DNA of 60,265 bases from an uncultured Oscillospiraceae bacterium (GTDB lineage: Bacteria > Bacillota > Clostridia > Oscillospirales > Oscillospiraceae). The translations under genes were made by a program, and so were the position numbers. The stretch covers positions 1 through 60,265 of the forward strand of contig CATABD010000005.1 of assembly GCA_949494735.1 (NCBI GenBank), given 5' to 3'. The notes under the pieces are model-generated. The model made no database searches. It saw only the letters and a list, made by a program, of their open reading frames with translations, and had not been told where the DNA came from. Shown here one piece after another: positions 17,889-26,074 of the stretch (positions within the stretch are counted from its first letter, which is position 1; every line of letters starts with the position of its first letter).

Positions 17889-19054
17889 TCTCTCCCCCCG
17901 AAGATATTGTCCAGCAAAAACGCGCCCGATTCCCGGGCTTCCGCCGCGGTTCTCTCTCGGACCGCCGCCCAGTCCACAGGGGCGTCAATGTCCCCGCCGG
18001 TCCGGCACAGCCGGTCCTCCAGGCCGTGCAGCCGCAGAACGTTCGCCAGCCGGGCGTTCAGCCTGCTGTGGGCAAAGGCCAGGAACCGCTTTTGATAAAG
18101 GATGCTGAAAGCCGTCCCGTGGAAGGAATTGGTCACCACATAGGCCGCGCCGTGGATATAGCCCAAAAACTCCGCGGGCCCGGCGGCGGCGTCCAGCTCC
18201 GCGGGGGGGCCGATCCGCGCCTCGTCCAGCTCCACCACCCGCAGCCCCGTCCTCCGGGACAGCTCCCGCACATAGGCGGCCATATGGGCGTTGCGCTCTG
18301 TGGCATAGGCCAGGATGTAATCCGGCCGGGCGGGGAGGCGCTCCACCTCCTGCCACGCGCCCTCTTTCAGGAGAAACACCGGGTCCAATACCGCCGTGAC
18401 TTTTCCCTGGTAAAAGCGCTTGACATAGGGCACGGCCTCCGCCTCGCGCAGGGAGACGGCGTCCACATTTTGGAGCAGCCGGGCAAATTCCCGGTCATGC
18501 CCGGGGGGGAGGGACGCGCCGCCCAAGCTGGCGGCATAGGCAATGACCCGCTCCGTCCGTCCGTTTCGGAACCCGCCGAAGTAGGCCGCCCGCAGCCCGG
18601 AGGTGATGTTGGGATTCCAAATCTGGTCGCTGCCCAGGATATAGATCCCGTAAGGCAGCCTCCCCAGGCTGGTGGAAAATCGGAATTTAGGATGCCGGAT
18701 ATCAATCAAATATTCCCGGCGGAATCGGGCCATATTGGCCCGCCGGGCGGCATATTCCCTGCGTATGAGCAGGCGGCGGAGCAATATCAGGGGCGAACCC
18801 AGCAGGAGCCGAACCCACCCCCGCCACCCCGACGCCGGCCAATAGGGCAGCCACCAGTGCCTGCCCGTCATATAAAACGGGGCGTAGCGGACAATGTCGG
18901 CCCGAACGCCGTGCTCCCGCAGAAACCGTTTCAGCCCATATGCCTGGAGCATTGCGCCGAAATTGTCGGAACAGTGGAAGGTGAGGATGCCAACCTCCCC
19001 CATATGTCCCGCATTCCCGGCGTCCGCCGGGCGCCGCTTTGGCATGTTTGGCAT
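17885..19054 (-). CDS. Polysaccharide pyruvyl transferase family protein
   Basis: 389 residues. Expected to transfer pyruvate from phosphoenolpyruvate to a sugar, forming an acidic ketal on the polymer. Seen: VGILTFHCSDNFGAMLQAYGL at the start of the domain, ILGSDQIWNP near 115 and the active-site region VTNSFHGTAFS near 310, all typical of PF04230. I chose ATG 19054 (CAGGTG 7 bp upstream); a nearer ATG before GEVGIL is the alternative. The open frame extends to 19321 but that part has no ribosome site and low-complexity content. It forms a three-gene coupled block with the Fe-S protein and DUF1919. Confidence 0.85.
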   Translation of the reverse strand: MPNMPKRRPADAGNAGHMGEVGILTFHCSDNFGAMLQAYGLKRFLREHGVRADIVRYAPFYMTGRHWWLPYWPASGWRGWVRLLLGSPLILLRRLLIRREYAARRANMARFRREYLIDIRHPKFRFSTSLGRLPYGIYILGSDQIWNPNITSGLRAAYFGGFRNGRTERVIAYAASLGGASLPPGHDREFARLLQNVDAVSLREAEAVPYVKRFYQGKVTAVLDPVFLLKEGAWQEVERLPARPDYILAYATERNAHMAAYVRELSRRTGLRVVELDEARIGPPAELDAAAGPAEFLGYIHGAAYVVTNSFHGTAFSILYQKRFLAFAHSRLNARLANVLRLHGLEDRLCRTGGDIDAPVDWAAVRERTAAEARESGAFLLDNIFGGRE

Positions 19055-19137
19055 TTTCAGCACCTGCCGTTCCTTGAATATCACCATTCGCCGCATGATA
19101 TGCGGGGCTTTCCAACGGGCGCGCACTGTTGAAAACA

Positions 19138-19157
19138 CCGTCCGGCGCGCCGGACGG
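19138..19157 (-). terminator. Intra-operon GC palindrome, possible attenuating terminator
   Basis: A perfect 20-bp palindrome lies in the 161-bp gap between the DUF4832-type gene and the pyruvyltransferase gene and is followed on the minus strand by TGTTTTC. A second small hairpin (CCGCAT-gat-ATGCGG, 19091-19105) lies closer to the start codon. Together they may lower expression of the last three genes of the run. The T-tract is short. Confidence 0.45.
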
Positions 19158-19215
19158 CGTATCCCAGGAAATCCGCCCGTCCCTCCCCCCGGCAGCCCGC
19201 CGCGGAAATGCACCG

Positions 19216-20505
19216 TCAATTGCTTTTCAGCCACCCCAGCCGCACCGAACCGGCGGCGCCCCGGTTGGCAAACCGTATGGTCTGGCCGTCCTGCCCCCGC
19301 CGGAGCGCCAGCGACAGGCAAACCGGCGCGCCCGGCTTATCCTCAAGCGGCAGCGGGACAACCAGCTTTACCGTCCGCCCGCCATGCCATGCGCGCACGT
19401 CCGCGTCCAGGCGGAGCTCCTGTGCGCCCCCGCCTTCCCGCTCCATTACCAAAAAGCAGTCCGTATCCCTGCACACGCCGGAAAAGCCCTGGTTCTGAAT
19501 CACAACCCGCAGCGACCTGCCCGCCTTTTTTGCGTCCCGCACCACAAAGCGGGGCCCCAGGCGGCGTCCGATGTAGTCATATCCGTTGATTCCTTGCCAG
19601 CACCCCGGTATGTCCACCGTCTCCCGCTTCCAAAAATCCAGCTGCTTCTTGTGGTGGGCGCTGTTTAAATAGCAGGCGTGGAGCTTTTCCAGCTCCGCCG
19701 CCGCCCGCATGCAGCCCACCGGCGCGGGGGCGGCCACCGCTTCCCCGCCCACCGGCTTTCCCCCCATTGTCCGGCTCTGCCACTCCACTTCCTCGCCCCT
19801 TCCCCAGCGCCCCGCTTCGTCGGCCCGCTTCCCGCAGCGCGCGCCATAGGTCCCCAGATCCGTATCCGACCCGAACAGCCCGTCGTTAAAGAGGGTCAGC
19901 TTCTCTTCCAGCCCAGGCTCTCCCGCCAGCCGCGCCATCACGCCGCGCCACTGCGCCGGCGTTCTCACCGCCAGGAAGCAGCTTCCCCCCGCGGCGCGGT
20001 GCAGCGACAGTACCAGCCGCGCCAGGGCGGGCCCCGACAAGTGCCTTGAGCCGTGCATCTCCCCCCAGTTTCCCACAAAAACCCCCTGGAGGGTCAATAT
20101 ATACGGCGCGCAGGCGCGGATCAGCGGTCCCACCTGCTCCATATGCCTATGAATCAGCTCCTCGGATTCCGGCTCCCGCGCCAGCCCCTTCCCCTCCAGG
20201 TCATACGCGATCCGCAGGATAACCTGCTTCCCTGCGGCGTGGAAGCACGCTAAGATTTGCTCCATGTGCCGCAGTATTCCGGCCGTCAGCTCCTTTTCCC
20301 GGAAAAAGCCGATATGGAACTGCACCAGCGCCAGCCTCTCCCCGCCGCTTTCTTCCAGGCTGCCGGCCAGCGCCCGGACGTCCAGCGGCGGAAAAACCGT
20401 TCCGGCCGCCTCTTTCAATTCAAACGGATAGATGCGGTACCACCCGCAGTCCGGGTTTGCCAACGGCTCCGCGCTCTCCGCGTAATCTTCTTTATAAAAT
20501 CTCAT
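19216..20505 (-). CDS. DUF4874/DUF4832-type protein, predicted TIM-barrel glycoside-hydrolase-like
   Basis: 429 residues from ATG 20505 (GGTGGAAG directly upstream); an open frame to 20604 overlaps the neighbouring gene. Visible family features: NPDCGWYRIYPF at the start, LVQFHIGFF, a GKQVILRIAYD strand, TLQGVFVGNWGEMHGS with an acidic GNWGE that resembles a TIM-barrel catalytic strand, and a C-terminal Ig-like domain with RSLRVVIQNQGFSGV. There is no obvious signal peptide. In the Pel context it might stand in for the hydrolase part of PelA, which I do not see elsewhere, but that is inference. Confidence 0.75.
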   Translation of the reverse strand: MRFYKEDYAESAEPLANPDCGWYRIYPFELKEAAGTVFPPLDVRALAGSLEESGGERLALVQFHIGFFREKELTAGILRHMEQILACFHAAGKQVILRIAYDLEGKGLAREPESEELIHRHMEQVGPLIRACAPYILTLQGVFVGNWGEMHGSRHLSGPALARLVLSLHRAAGGSCFLAVRTPAQWRGVMARLAGEPGLEEKLTLFNDGLFGSDTDLGTYGARCGKRADEAGRWGRGEEVEWQSRTMGGKPVGGEAVAAPAPVGCMRAAAELEKLHACYLNSAHHKKQLDFWKRETVDIPGCWQGINGYDYIGRRLGPRFVVRDAKKAGRSLRVVIQNQGFSGVCRDTDCFLVMEREGGGAQELRLDADVRAWHGGRTVKLVVPLPLEDKPGAPVCLSLALRRGQDGQTIRFANRGAAGSVRLGWLKSN

Positions 20506-20535
20506 CTTCCACCCCCGGCGCCGCAGGCGCCGCCC

Positions 20536-20567
20536 CGCCGCTGCGTCAACGCGCCGCTGCGTCAACG
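20536..20567. repeat. 16-bp tandem duplication at a stop codon
   Basis: CGCCGCTGCGTCAACG occurs twice head to tail (20536-20551, 20552-20567). The second copy, as read on the minus strand, holds the TGA of the GT2 gene at 20562. Probably replication slippage. Confidence 0.85.
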
Positions 20568-21323
20568 CGCCGGCCGTGACCGTTTTTCCAGTTTTACCCG
20601 CCACACCACCGCCGGGATCTCAAAGCACATCCTGCACATATACCATGCTGTCCGAATCCCCCGGTGCATACTGCGCCCTTCCTTCCTGGCATGCATTACC
20701 GCCGGGATTTCCGCTACGCGGAATCCGAGAAGGAGCATTTGTATCACCATATTGGCGTCCGGGTATTTGTCGTCGAAATGTCCTTTCTGCCCATAGTAGG
20801 TGAAGGCCCTCCTGCTCAGGCCCTGCAGGCCTGTCGTCGGGTCCGCGATCCGCCGCTTCGTTATGGCGCGGATCAGAAAGCGAAACCAACCGAACGCCAC
20901 CCGCTTCAAAAAGATCACCGGAAATTCCGCGCTTCCCTCCATAAAACGGGAGGCCAGCACGATATCGGGATGCTCGCCGCCGTCCCCCTTCTCCCGCAGC
21001 CGTTGAAAGACCGGCGGGATATTGCAGGCGTCATGCTGGCCGTCCCCGTCCATCTGGATCACATAGCGGTAGCCGTTGTCTATGGCGTACCGGTAGCCGA
21101 TCTGCAGGGAGGTCCCATAGCCCATCCGCTCCATATTGGTCAGCATATGTACCGGCCACTTCCGGATCTCCTGGGCCGAGGCGTCGCTTGAGGCGTCGTT
21201 GATTACCAGGATATCCGCCATATCCTGTATCCGCCGCAGCGCCATCTGCCCCAGAACGCTCCCAATATTTTCTTCCTCGTTGTGCACAGGTATCAGCACC
21301 AGCAATTCCTTTCGTTCCTCCAT
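20562..21323 (-). CDS. DPM1-like GT2 glycosyltransferase
   Basis: 253 residues. Motifs of the dolichyl/polyprenyl-phosphate sugar synthase group: LIPVHNEEENIG, INDASSDAS, IQMDGDGQHD (DxD), ASRFMEGS and DPTTGLQGLSRRA. It lacks C-terminal membrane spans. Such enzymes usually work with a small DUF2304 membrane protein, and the very next gene downstream in the run carries a DUF2304-like N-terminus, a consistent partnership. Likely makes a lipid-phosphate sugar for the Pel-linked pathway. Confidence 0.85.
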   Translation of the reverse strand: MEERKELLVLIPVHNEEENIGSVLGQMALRRIQDMADILVINDASSDASAQEIRKWPVHMLTNMERMGYGTSLQIGYRYAIDNGYRYVIQMDGDGQHDACNIPPVFQRLREKGDGGEHPDIVLASRFMEGSAEFPVIFLKRVAFGWFRFLIRAITKRRIADPTTGLQGLSRRAFTYYGQKGHFDDKYPDANMVIQMLLLGFRVAEIPAVMHARKEGRSMHRGIRTAWYMCRMCFEIPAVVWRVKLEKRSRPAR

Positions 21324-21338
21324 AATCCCGCGCCGGTT

Positions 21339-22859
21339 TTATCCTTTCTGCCCCCACAGTTCTTTCCATGAATCCCTGTGGCAGATGCCACAGGGATTCA
21401 TGGAGCCCGCGCGGGCTCCCAACTCCCGTCTCAATTTCCCGTCCCCCGCAAGCCGCTCGATGCAGTCCGCCAGCGCACGCGGGTCAAACGGGCACAGCAG
21501 GCCGTCCCATCCGTCCACAATTTCATCCCGGTTGCCGGCGCAGTCCGAAACAATCGCGGCGCAGCCCAGCGCCAGGGCCTCCTGGAGGGCGATGCTCCTT
21601 CCCTCAAAGCGGGTCGCGTGCACATAAATATCCGCCTGCGCGTAGTAGGGGTAGGGGTTTTCCACCGCCCCCAGCAGGACAAAATCCTCCCCGAGCCCCA
21701 GCCTTGCCCGCTTCCGTTCCAGGGCCTTGCGCTCCTCGCCCTCGCCCAGCACGTACCAGCGGGCCGCAACCCCCCTCCTTTTCAAGAGGTCCATTGCCTC
21801 CAGCGCCATATCGTACCCCTTTTGATAGGTAAGCCGCCCCACGCTCAGCAGCCGTTTGCCCTGGTAGCCGTCCGAAAACCCGGGGCCCTGCCCGGCCCGC
21901 TCCCGGGCCCCGGCCAGGTCGATCATATTCGGGAAAACCTTCAGCCGGGGGGCATGCTCCGGGTAAAGCGCCTCAAAGCTCCGTTTCACCTCTTCTGAAA
22001 CGGCAAAAATCGCCGAGAACGCTTCCCAGCAATTCTGATCCATCTCCCGGGTATATCCGGCGCTCCCATAATCCACATGGACCAGCGCCGCCTTCCGTTC
22101 CGCCCTGACATAGTCCGCCACATAATAGGCTGCGCCCCCCTCCATCCAGGCCACCGCCATGTCAAAGCCCGCCGGGAATCGCGAGGCCCCCTCGGCCATC
22201 GTCCGCCAGAGCAGCTTGTCCGGCTGAATCCGCCCCGTTCGGCGCATCGCCGCCAGCGCGCGGGCCATATACCCCGCCTTACGGCACAGCCCCCCATTTT
22301 TTACGAAGGCCTTGAGCACGCCGCCAACGATCCTCCGCCGTCCCCTCCGGGACAGGACGGACATCGTGCTGGGATGGCGGTTCAGCACAGTTACGTAATC
22401 CGGGACCTCTCCAAACAGCTCCCCCTGGCCGATCAGCGCGTAAAGGAACACCTGGTAACCGTCGTCGTGAACGCCCCTGAGCACCTGCATCAGCAGGGTT
22501 TCCGCCCCCGCCCTTCCCAGGGTATTCACCACAAACAGCAGGCTTTTCTTGCCGCCCATCCGCAGGGTCCGCTCCATACGGCGCTCCCGCCGCCGTTCCC
22601 ACGCGGCCGACAGTTCCATGCTGCCCCAAAGTCCCAGGCAGGCCAGAAAACTTCCGCAAACCAGAACCATCCACGCCGTTTCCGCCTTCAGCCCGCTGAG
22701 CAGCCCCCTTACCGGCGGCAGGGCTTCCGCCAGGACAAGCAGCGCCCCGATCCCGCCCCACAGGGCGCAGAGGTCGGCATCCAGCCGTCCTCCGGCCCGG
22801 AGCCGCACGCCGGCCGCTATCAGAGCTATTCCAATGGACGGCATCACTGCAAACACCAT
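21339..22859 (-). CDS. DUF2304-like membrane domain fused to a GT4 glycosyltransferase
   Basis: 506 residues. Residues 1-95 have three hydrophobic segments in the order and spacing of DUF2304 proteins. From about 100 a GT-B/GT4 enzyme follows: FVVNTLGRAGAETLLMQVL at its start, LVHVDYGSAGYT, FAVSEEVKRS, LLSVGRLTYQKGYDMALEA, VLGEGEER, and the donor-binding ATRFEGRSIALQEALALG with the E-x7-E pattern. DUF2304 is normally a free-standing protein next to DPM1-like enzymes, so this is an unusual fusion. The last 20 codons lie in a long DNA hairpin (21365-21404) and may be a later addition. Confidence 0.8.
   Translation of the reverse strand: MVFAVMPSIGIALIAAGVRLRAGGRLDADLCALWGGIGALLVLAEALPPVRGLLSGLKAETAWMVLVCGSFLACLGLWGSMELSAAWERRRERRMERTLRMGGKKSLLFVVNTLGRAGAETLLMQVLRGVHDDGYQVFLYALIGQGELFGEVPDYVTVLNRHPSTMSVLSRRGRRRIVGGVLKAFVKNGGLCRKAGYMARALAAMRRTGRIQPDKLLWRTMAEGASRFPAGFDMAVAWMEGGAAYYVADYVRAERKAALVHVDYGSAGYTREMDQNCWEAFSAIFAVSEEVKRSFEALYPEHAPRLKVFPNMIDLAGARERAGQGPGFSDGYQGKRLLSVGRLTYQKGYDMALEAMDLLKRRGVAARWYVLGEGEERKALERKRARLGLGEDFVLLGAVENPYPYYAQADIYVHATRFEGRSIALQEALALGCAAIVSDCAGNRDEIVDGWDGLLCPFDPRALADCIERLAGDGKLRRELGARAGSMNPCGICHRDSWKELWGQKG
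21365..21419. repeat. 18-bp-arm hairpin plus adjoining 18-bp palindrome inside a coding end
   Basis: Arms 21365-21382 and 21387-21404 are perfect inverse complements around a 4-nt AGAT loop. The overlapping stretch 21402-21419 is a second perfect palindrome (core GCCCGCGCGGGC). Both are within the 3' end of the DUF2304-GT4 gene, encoding its C-terminal residues. It resembles a REP/miniature palindromic insertion, or an RNA processing or attenuation site between this gene and the GT2 gene downstream. Confidence 0.85.
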
Positions 22860-22899
22860 GCGACCCGCTTCCCTTTCCCGATCTGCACGGGCGGCCCTT

Positions 22900-23811
22900 T
22901 CACGGCCATCTCCCGCCTCCGGCCAGGCACAACCGCCAGAGCGCCCTCACCGCCTGATCCCACTTCCCCGTGCTCCGCGCCAAGTCCAGCCGCCTGCGCA
23001 GCTTCCATTGCAGCAGCCGTTTTTCCGACGGTTTGTCCTGAATGGCGCATATGGCGGCGATGTCATCGACCAGCCGTTCAAACCCCTCATACCGTTCCGC
23101 CCTCTCCCGCTCCGACAAGGCCCGCCTGGAGCTGCTCCCCTCCCGCACCGCCACCTCATAAAGCTCCCGCTGGACGGTGGGGCATTTGTAGCGGTACAAA
23201 AACGGGAGCAGCATCTGGAAGTTTTGCCCGACATCGTATTCCGGGATCCTTTTTTCGGGATAGATTTCAAAAAAGCGCTGCGATTTCAGCATGTAACAGC
23301 CGCAGCACACAAAGGTTTTCCCCTCCAGCACATCCCAGAACAGCTCCTCCTTTGCCAGCTCCCCCCGCCGTTCCTGCGCCTTCGCCGGCAGGCCGGTTTT
23401 ATCGTCAAAATAGGAGGGCAGGGACCGGACGCAGCTGTAAGCGGGGTTTTCCAAAAGGAACCTCACCCTCGCCTCTATGGACTCCGGGGCCAGCCTGTCG
23501 TCGCCGTCCGGCCAGACCAGGTATTCCCCCCGTACAAGGGGCAGGCCCCGGTTCAGCGCCGCCGAGGCGTTTTTGTGCGGCGCCCGTATAATCTCATACC
23601 GGTATCCCTTCCGGGCAAACTGCTCCCGGTAGCGCTCCGCGGCCAAAACCGTGCGGTCCTCCGACCCATCGTCCACCAGGATCATCTCCACACGGGGATA
23701 CGTCTGGTCCAAAACGGACTGAAGCAGCCTGGACACGTATTTTTCCCCGTTAAACACCGGGGTGACTACAGATACCAGGCCTTTCCCGTATATCTGCGGC
23801 TCGTTTCCCAT
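22900..23811 (-). CDS. GT2 glycosyltransferase
   Basis: 303 residues from ATG 23811; the open frame begins at 23943 inside the upstream gene. Motifs: VSVVTPVFNGEKYVSRLL, VDDGSEDRT, NASAALNRGLPLVRGEYLVWPDGDD (DxD as DGDD), and a Cys-rich FVCCGCYML that replaces the usual acceptor loop. The ribosome site is weak: a G-rich run lies about 13 bp upstream. Cytoplasmic sugar transferase of the extended pel run. Confidence 0.8.
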   Translation of the reverse strand: MGNEPQIYGKGLVSVVTPVFNGEKYVSRLLQSVLDQTYPRVEMILVDDGSEDRTVLAAERYREQFARKGYRYEIIRAPHKNASAALNRGLPLVRGEYLVWPDGDDRLAPESIEARVRFLLENPAYSCVRSLPSYFDDKTGLPAKAQERRGELAKEELFWDVLEGKTFVCCGCYMLKSQRFFEIYPEKRIPEYDVGQNFQMLLPFLYRYKCPTVQRELYEVAVREGSSSRRALSERERAERYEGFERLVDDIAAICAIQDKPSEKRLLQWKLRRRLDLARSTGKWDQAVRALWRLCLAGGGRWP

Positions 23812-23860
23812 ATCAGCTGCAAATCCCCCTCCTCCCCGCGCCGTCCTTGGCGGCAGGGGC

Positions 23861-26074
23861 CTACCGCTCCCCCGCCAGGGCCAGGTTGCAGGGATTTTCC
23901 AGGTTCTGCTCCAAATGGAAGCAGATAAAGCTCTCGTCCTCATAATAGACTTCCATCTGGTCCGGGTATGCCTCCATCAGGCGCACGCACTGTTCATACG
24001 CCCTGGATTCCAGCACCTCCCGGTTTTCCAGCCTCGTATATTTCAGCCAGCTGTCCGTCTCCGTAATCTCCCGCCCGGCTTTGCCGTGGGATATCTCCGA
24101 CGCGATCACATGCGGCGCCTGGCTGACCCGCCAGGAGAGCACCGTCTCATACTCGCTGCGGCTGGCCTCGGGATACTTCTCCTCCCCCAGCCAGGCGGGG
24201 CCCTGGGCGAAATAAAGCTGGGCATAGTAGAGCGGCTTTTTCTCCACATAAAAGAAAATATCGTCCAGCCAGAGGTAGTAATCCTCTTGCTCCACATCCG
24301 CCAAAAAGTTCAGCAATTCTATATGCAGGCCCTTTTCAATCATCTGGTACAGCTCATCGGTGGTTGATACGATCCCGTAGGTATGGGGCCGGAAGTTTTC
24401 CATAATCGTGCGGGTCAAGGCCACGGCCTGGGGATAGCGGGACAGCTCGTAGTACAAAAAGCCGTGATAATTCCCGGACAGGCGCACCACGGCGTAGATC
24501 CCCACCGCCGCCAGGACGGCCGCCTTTCGCAGCGCCTTCCCGCCATAGCGCCCCTCGGCCAGCGCCCCCGCGACGTCCAGCGGAACCAGCGCCGACGCCA
24601 GGGTCAGCGGATGTCCGATGGCGCCGAAGCGGCCCTCCGCGATAATCTGCGGCAGGCCCATATACGGCATGGCATAGGTCGCCACGTATATCACGGACAT
24701 CAGAACCATCGGGATATATCCATACCCCGCCCCCTGCGCCCATTCGGCCCCCCGGATTTTCCCGGCCAGGCAAAGCGCCAGGACGGCGCAGCTCAGCCCC
24801 AGGAGCAGCGCCCCCCGGCCCGCCCCATAGAGCTTCGCGTAGCCGTTTTGGTAAATGCCCCCCCGGCCGGCTTCCCGCGCCGTTTCCGTCCCCTGGCCCG
24901 GCTCCGCCGCCCCGTTCGCGGCCTCCAGCCGCTCCTGGTTTTCCCTCGCGCTATCCCCGCTCAGGGTGCTCAGCGCCCAGCCAATGGAATCCTGGAACGG
25001 AATGCCCGAGGCCAGCGCCCACGCCATGGGGGCCGCCGCGATCAACAGGCTGCACAGCGCCGCGGCGGCCAGCGGCAGCAGGCGGCTGGGGCAAAAGACC
25101 TTCCGAACCGCGCACAGCGCCACCGGGACGCACACAAGGAAGGCCATAATGGCCGTATAATAGTGGGTAGCCAGCATCGCCGCCAGGGCAAGCATAAATA
25201 CAGTCAGGTTTTCGTTTTTCCAGCAGGCCCGGGCGCCCCTGCCCTCAGGCGCCTCAGGCGTCCCCTTTATGTACCGCATGAGGAACAGGGCGCACAGGAA
25301 CACATACGGCAAGCCAAACTCCATGGGAAGCGTGTACTGCAGCCTGGACATGGGCGTAATCATCTCCGCCCCCCTCACATCCAGGGTCAGGAACAGGAGC
25401 AGGGCCAGGGCCGGCGTATACCGCCAGTGGAATATTTCCCGGAGCAGGCAGCCGGCGCACGCCAGGAACACCACCATGTGGACGCACTGGAGAAACCGCA
25501 GGCCGCTGAACACCGAAATTCCGAACAGGGCCTTCAGGCAGTAGATAAAGCAGTGCATGGCCTCCGGGTAAATGCCGCCGCTGTACACTTCCCCCTGCAT
25601 AAGCCCATAGATCCAGGAGTGGTGTACGTACAAATCCCCAAACCCATAGCAGGAGGCCTGAAACGCCCCGTAGGTAAAATATACCGCGCCAAACAGCAGC
25701 GTGGCCGCCCACAGCTCCTTATATACGGCGTCCCCCCTCCCCAGGGATTCCAGCACGCGGCACGGGAACCGCCCCGCCCTCTCCAGCAGGCCCTGCCTGC
25801 GGGTCCAGACCAGGCGGGCGGCGGATGCCACGAATATCCCCGCCAGAATCAACGCCGTCAGAGGCATACTTAAAATGTGAAGAAGTCCCAAACCCAGCAC
25901 CAGCCCGTTCAGGCACACCGGAACCACCGCAACGCAGAAACCAAAGCGGTACACCGGCGGTTTCTGGCGCAGGTGCCCATAAAACACAACGTGGGGCCAC
26001 GCCAGCATCAAAAAAGCATATCCCAACAGGACTTTCCCATATTCACCTGCCTCATAGAGGACGTCGATGGTCAT
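23861..26074 (-). CDS. Large multi-span membrane protein, GT-C-like, of the pel run
   Basis: 737 residues with about 12-14 hydrophobic segments in the first 560 residues and a soluble C-terminal part of about 180 residues. Between spans is a long outer loop with YGFGDLYVHHSWIYGLMQGEVYSGGIYPEAMH, which recalls the acidic first loop of GT-C glycosyltransferases. No specific family is certain. Its ATG overlaps the pelG stop (ATGA), so it is co-translated with the exporter. A role in polymer modification or ligation at the outer face is inference. Confidence 0.7.
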   Translation of the reverse strand: MTIDVLYEAGEYGKVLLGYAFLMLAWPHVVFYGHLRQKPPVYRFGFCVAVVPVCLNGLVLGLGLLHILSMPLTALILAGIFVASAARLVWTRRQGLLERAGRFPCRVLESLGRGDAVYKELWAATLLFGAVYFTYGAFQASCYGFGDLYVHHSWIYGLMQGEVYSGGIYPEAMHCFIYCLKALFGISVFSGLRFLQCVHMVVFLACAGCLLREIFHWRYTPALALLLFLTLDVRGAEMITPMSRLQYTLPMEFGLPYVFLCALFLMRYIKGTPEAPEGRGARACWKNENLTVFMLALAAMLATHYYTAIMAFLVCVPVALCAVRKVFCPSRLLPLAAAALCSLLIAAAPMAWALASGIPFQDSIGWALSTLSGDSARENQERLEAANGAAEPGQGTETAREAGRGGIYQNGYAKLYGAGRGALLLGLSCAVLALCLAGKIRGAEWAQGAGYGYIPMVLMSVIYVATYAMPYMGLPQIIAEGRFGAIGHPLTLASALVPLDVAGALAEGRYGGKALRKAAVLAAVGIYAVVRLSGNYHGFLYYELSRYPQAVALTRTIMENFRPHTYGIVSTTDELYQMIEKGLHIELLNFLADVEQEDYYLWLDDIFFYVEKKPLYYAQLYFAQGPAWLGEEKYPEASRSEYETVLSWRVSQAPHVIASEISHGKAGREITETDSWLKYTRLENREVLESRAYEQCVRLMEAYPDQMEVYYEDESFICFHLEQNLENPCNLALAGER

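Noticed and set aside
17405..19132. Long rightward open frames opposite the pyruvyltransferase and Fe-S genes
   Set aside because: High-GC shadow frames, Pro/Arg-rich, without start signals, opposite clearly recognisable enzymes.
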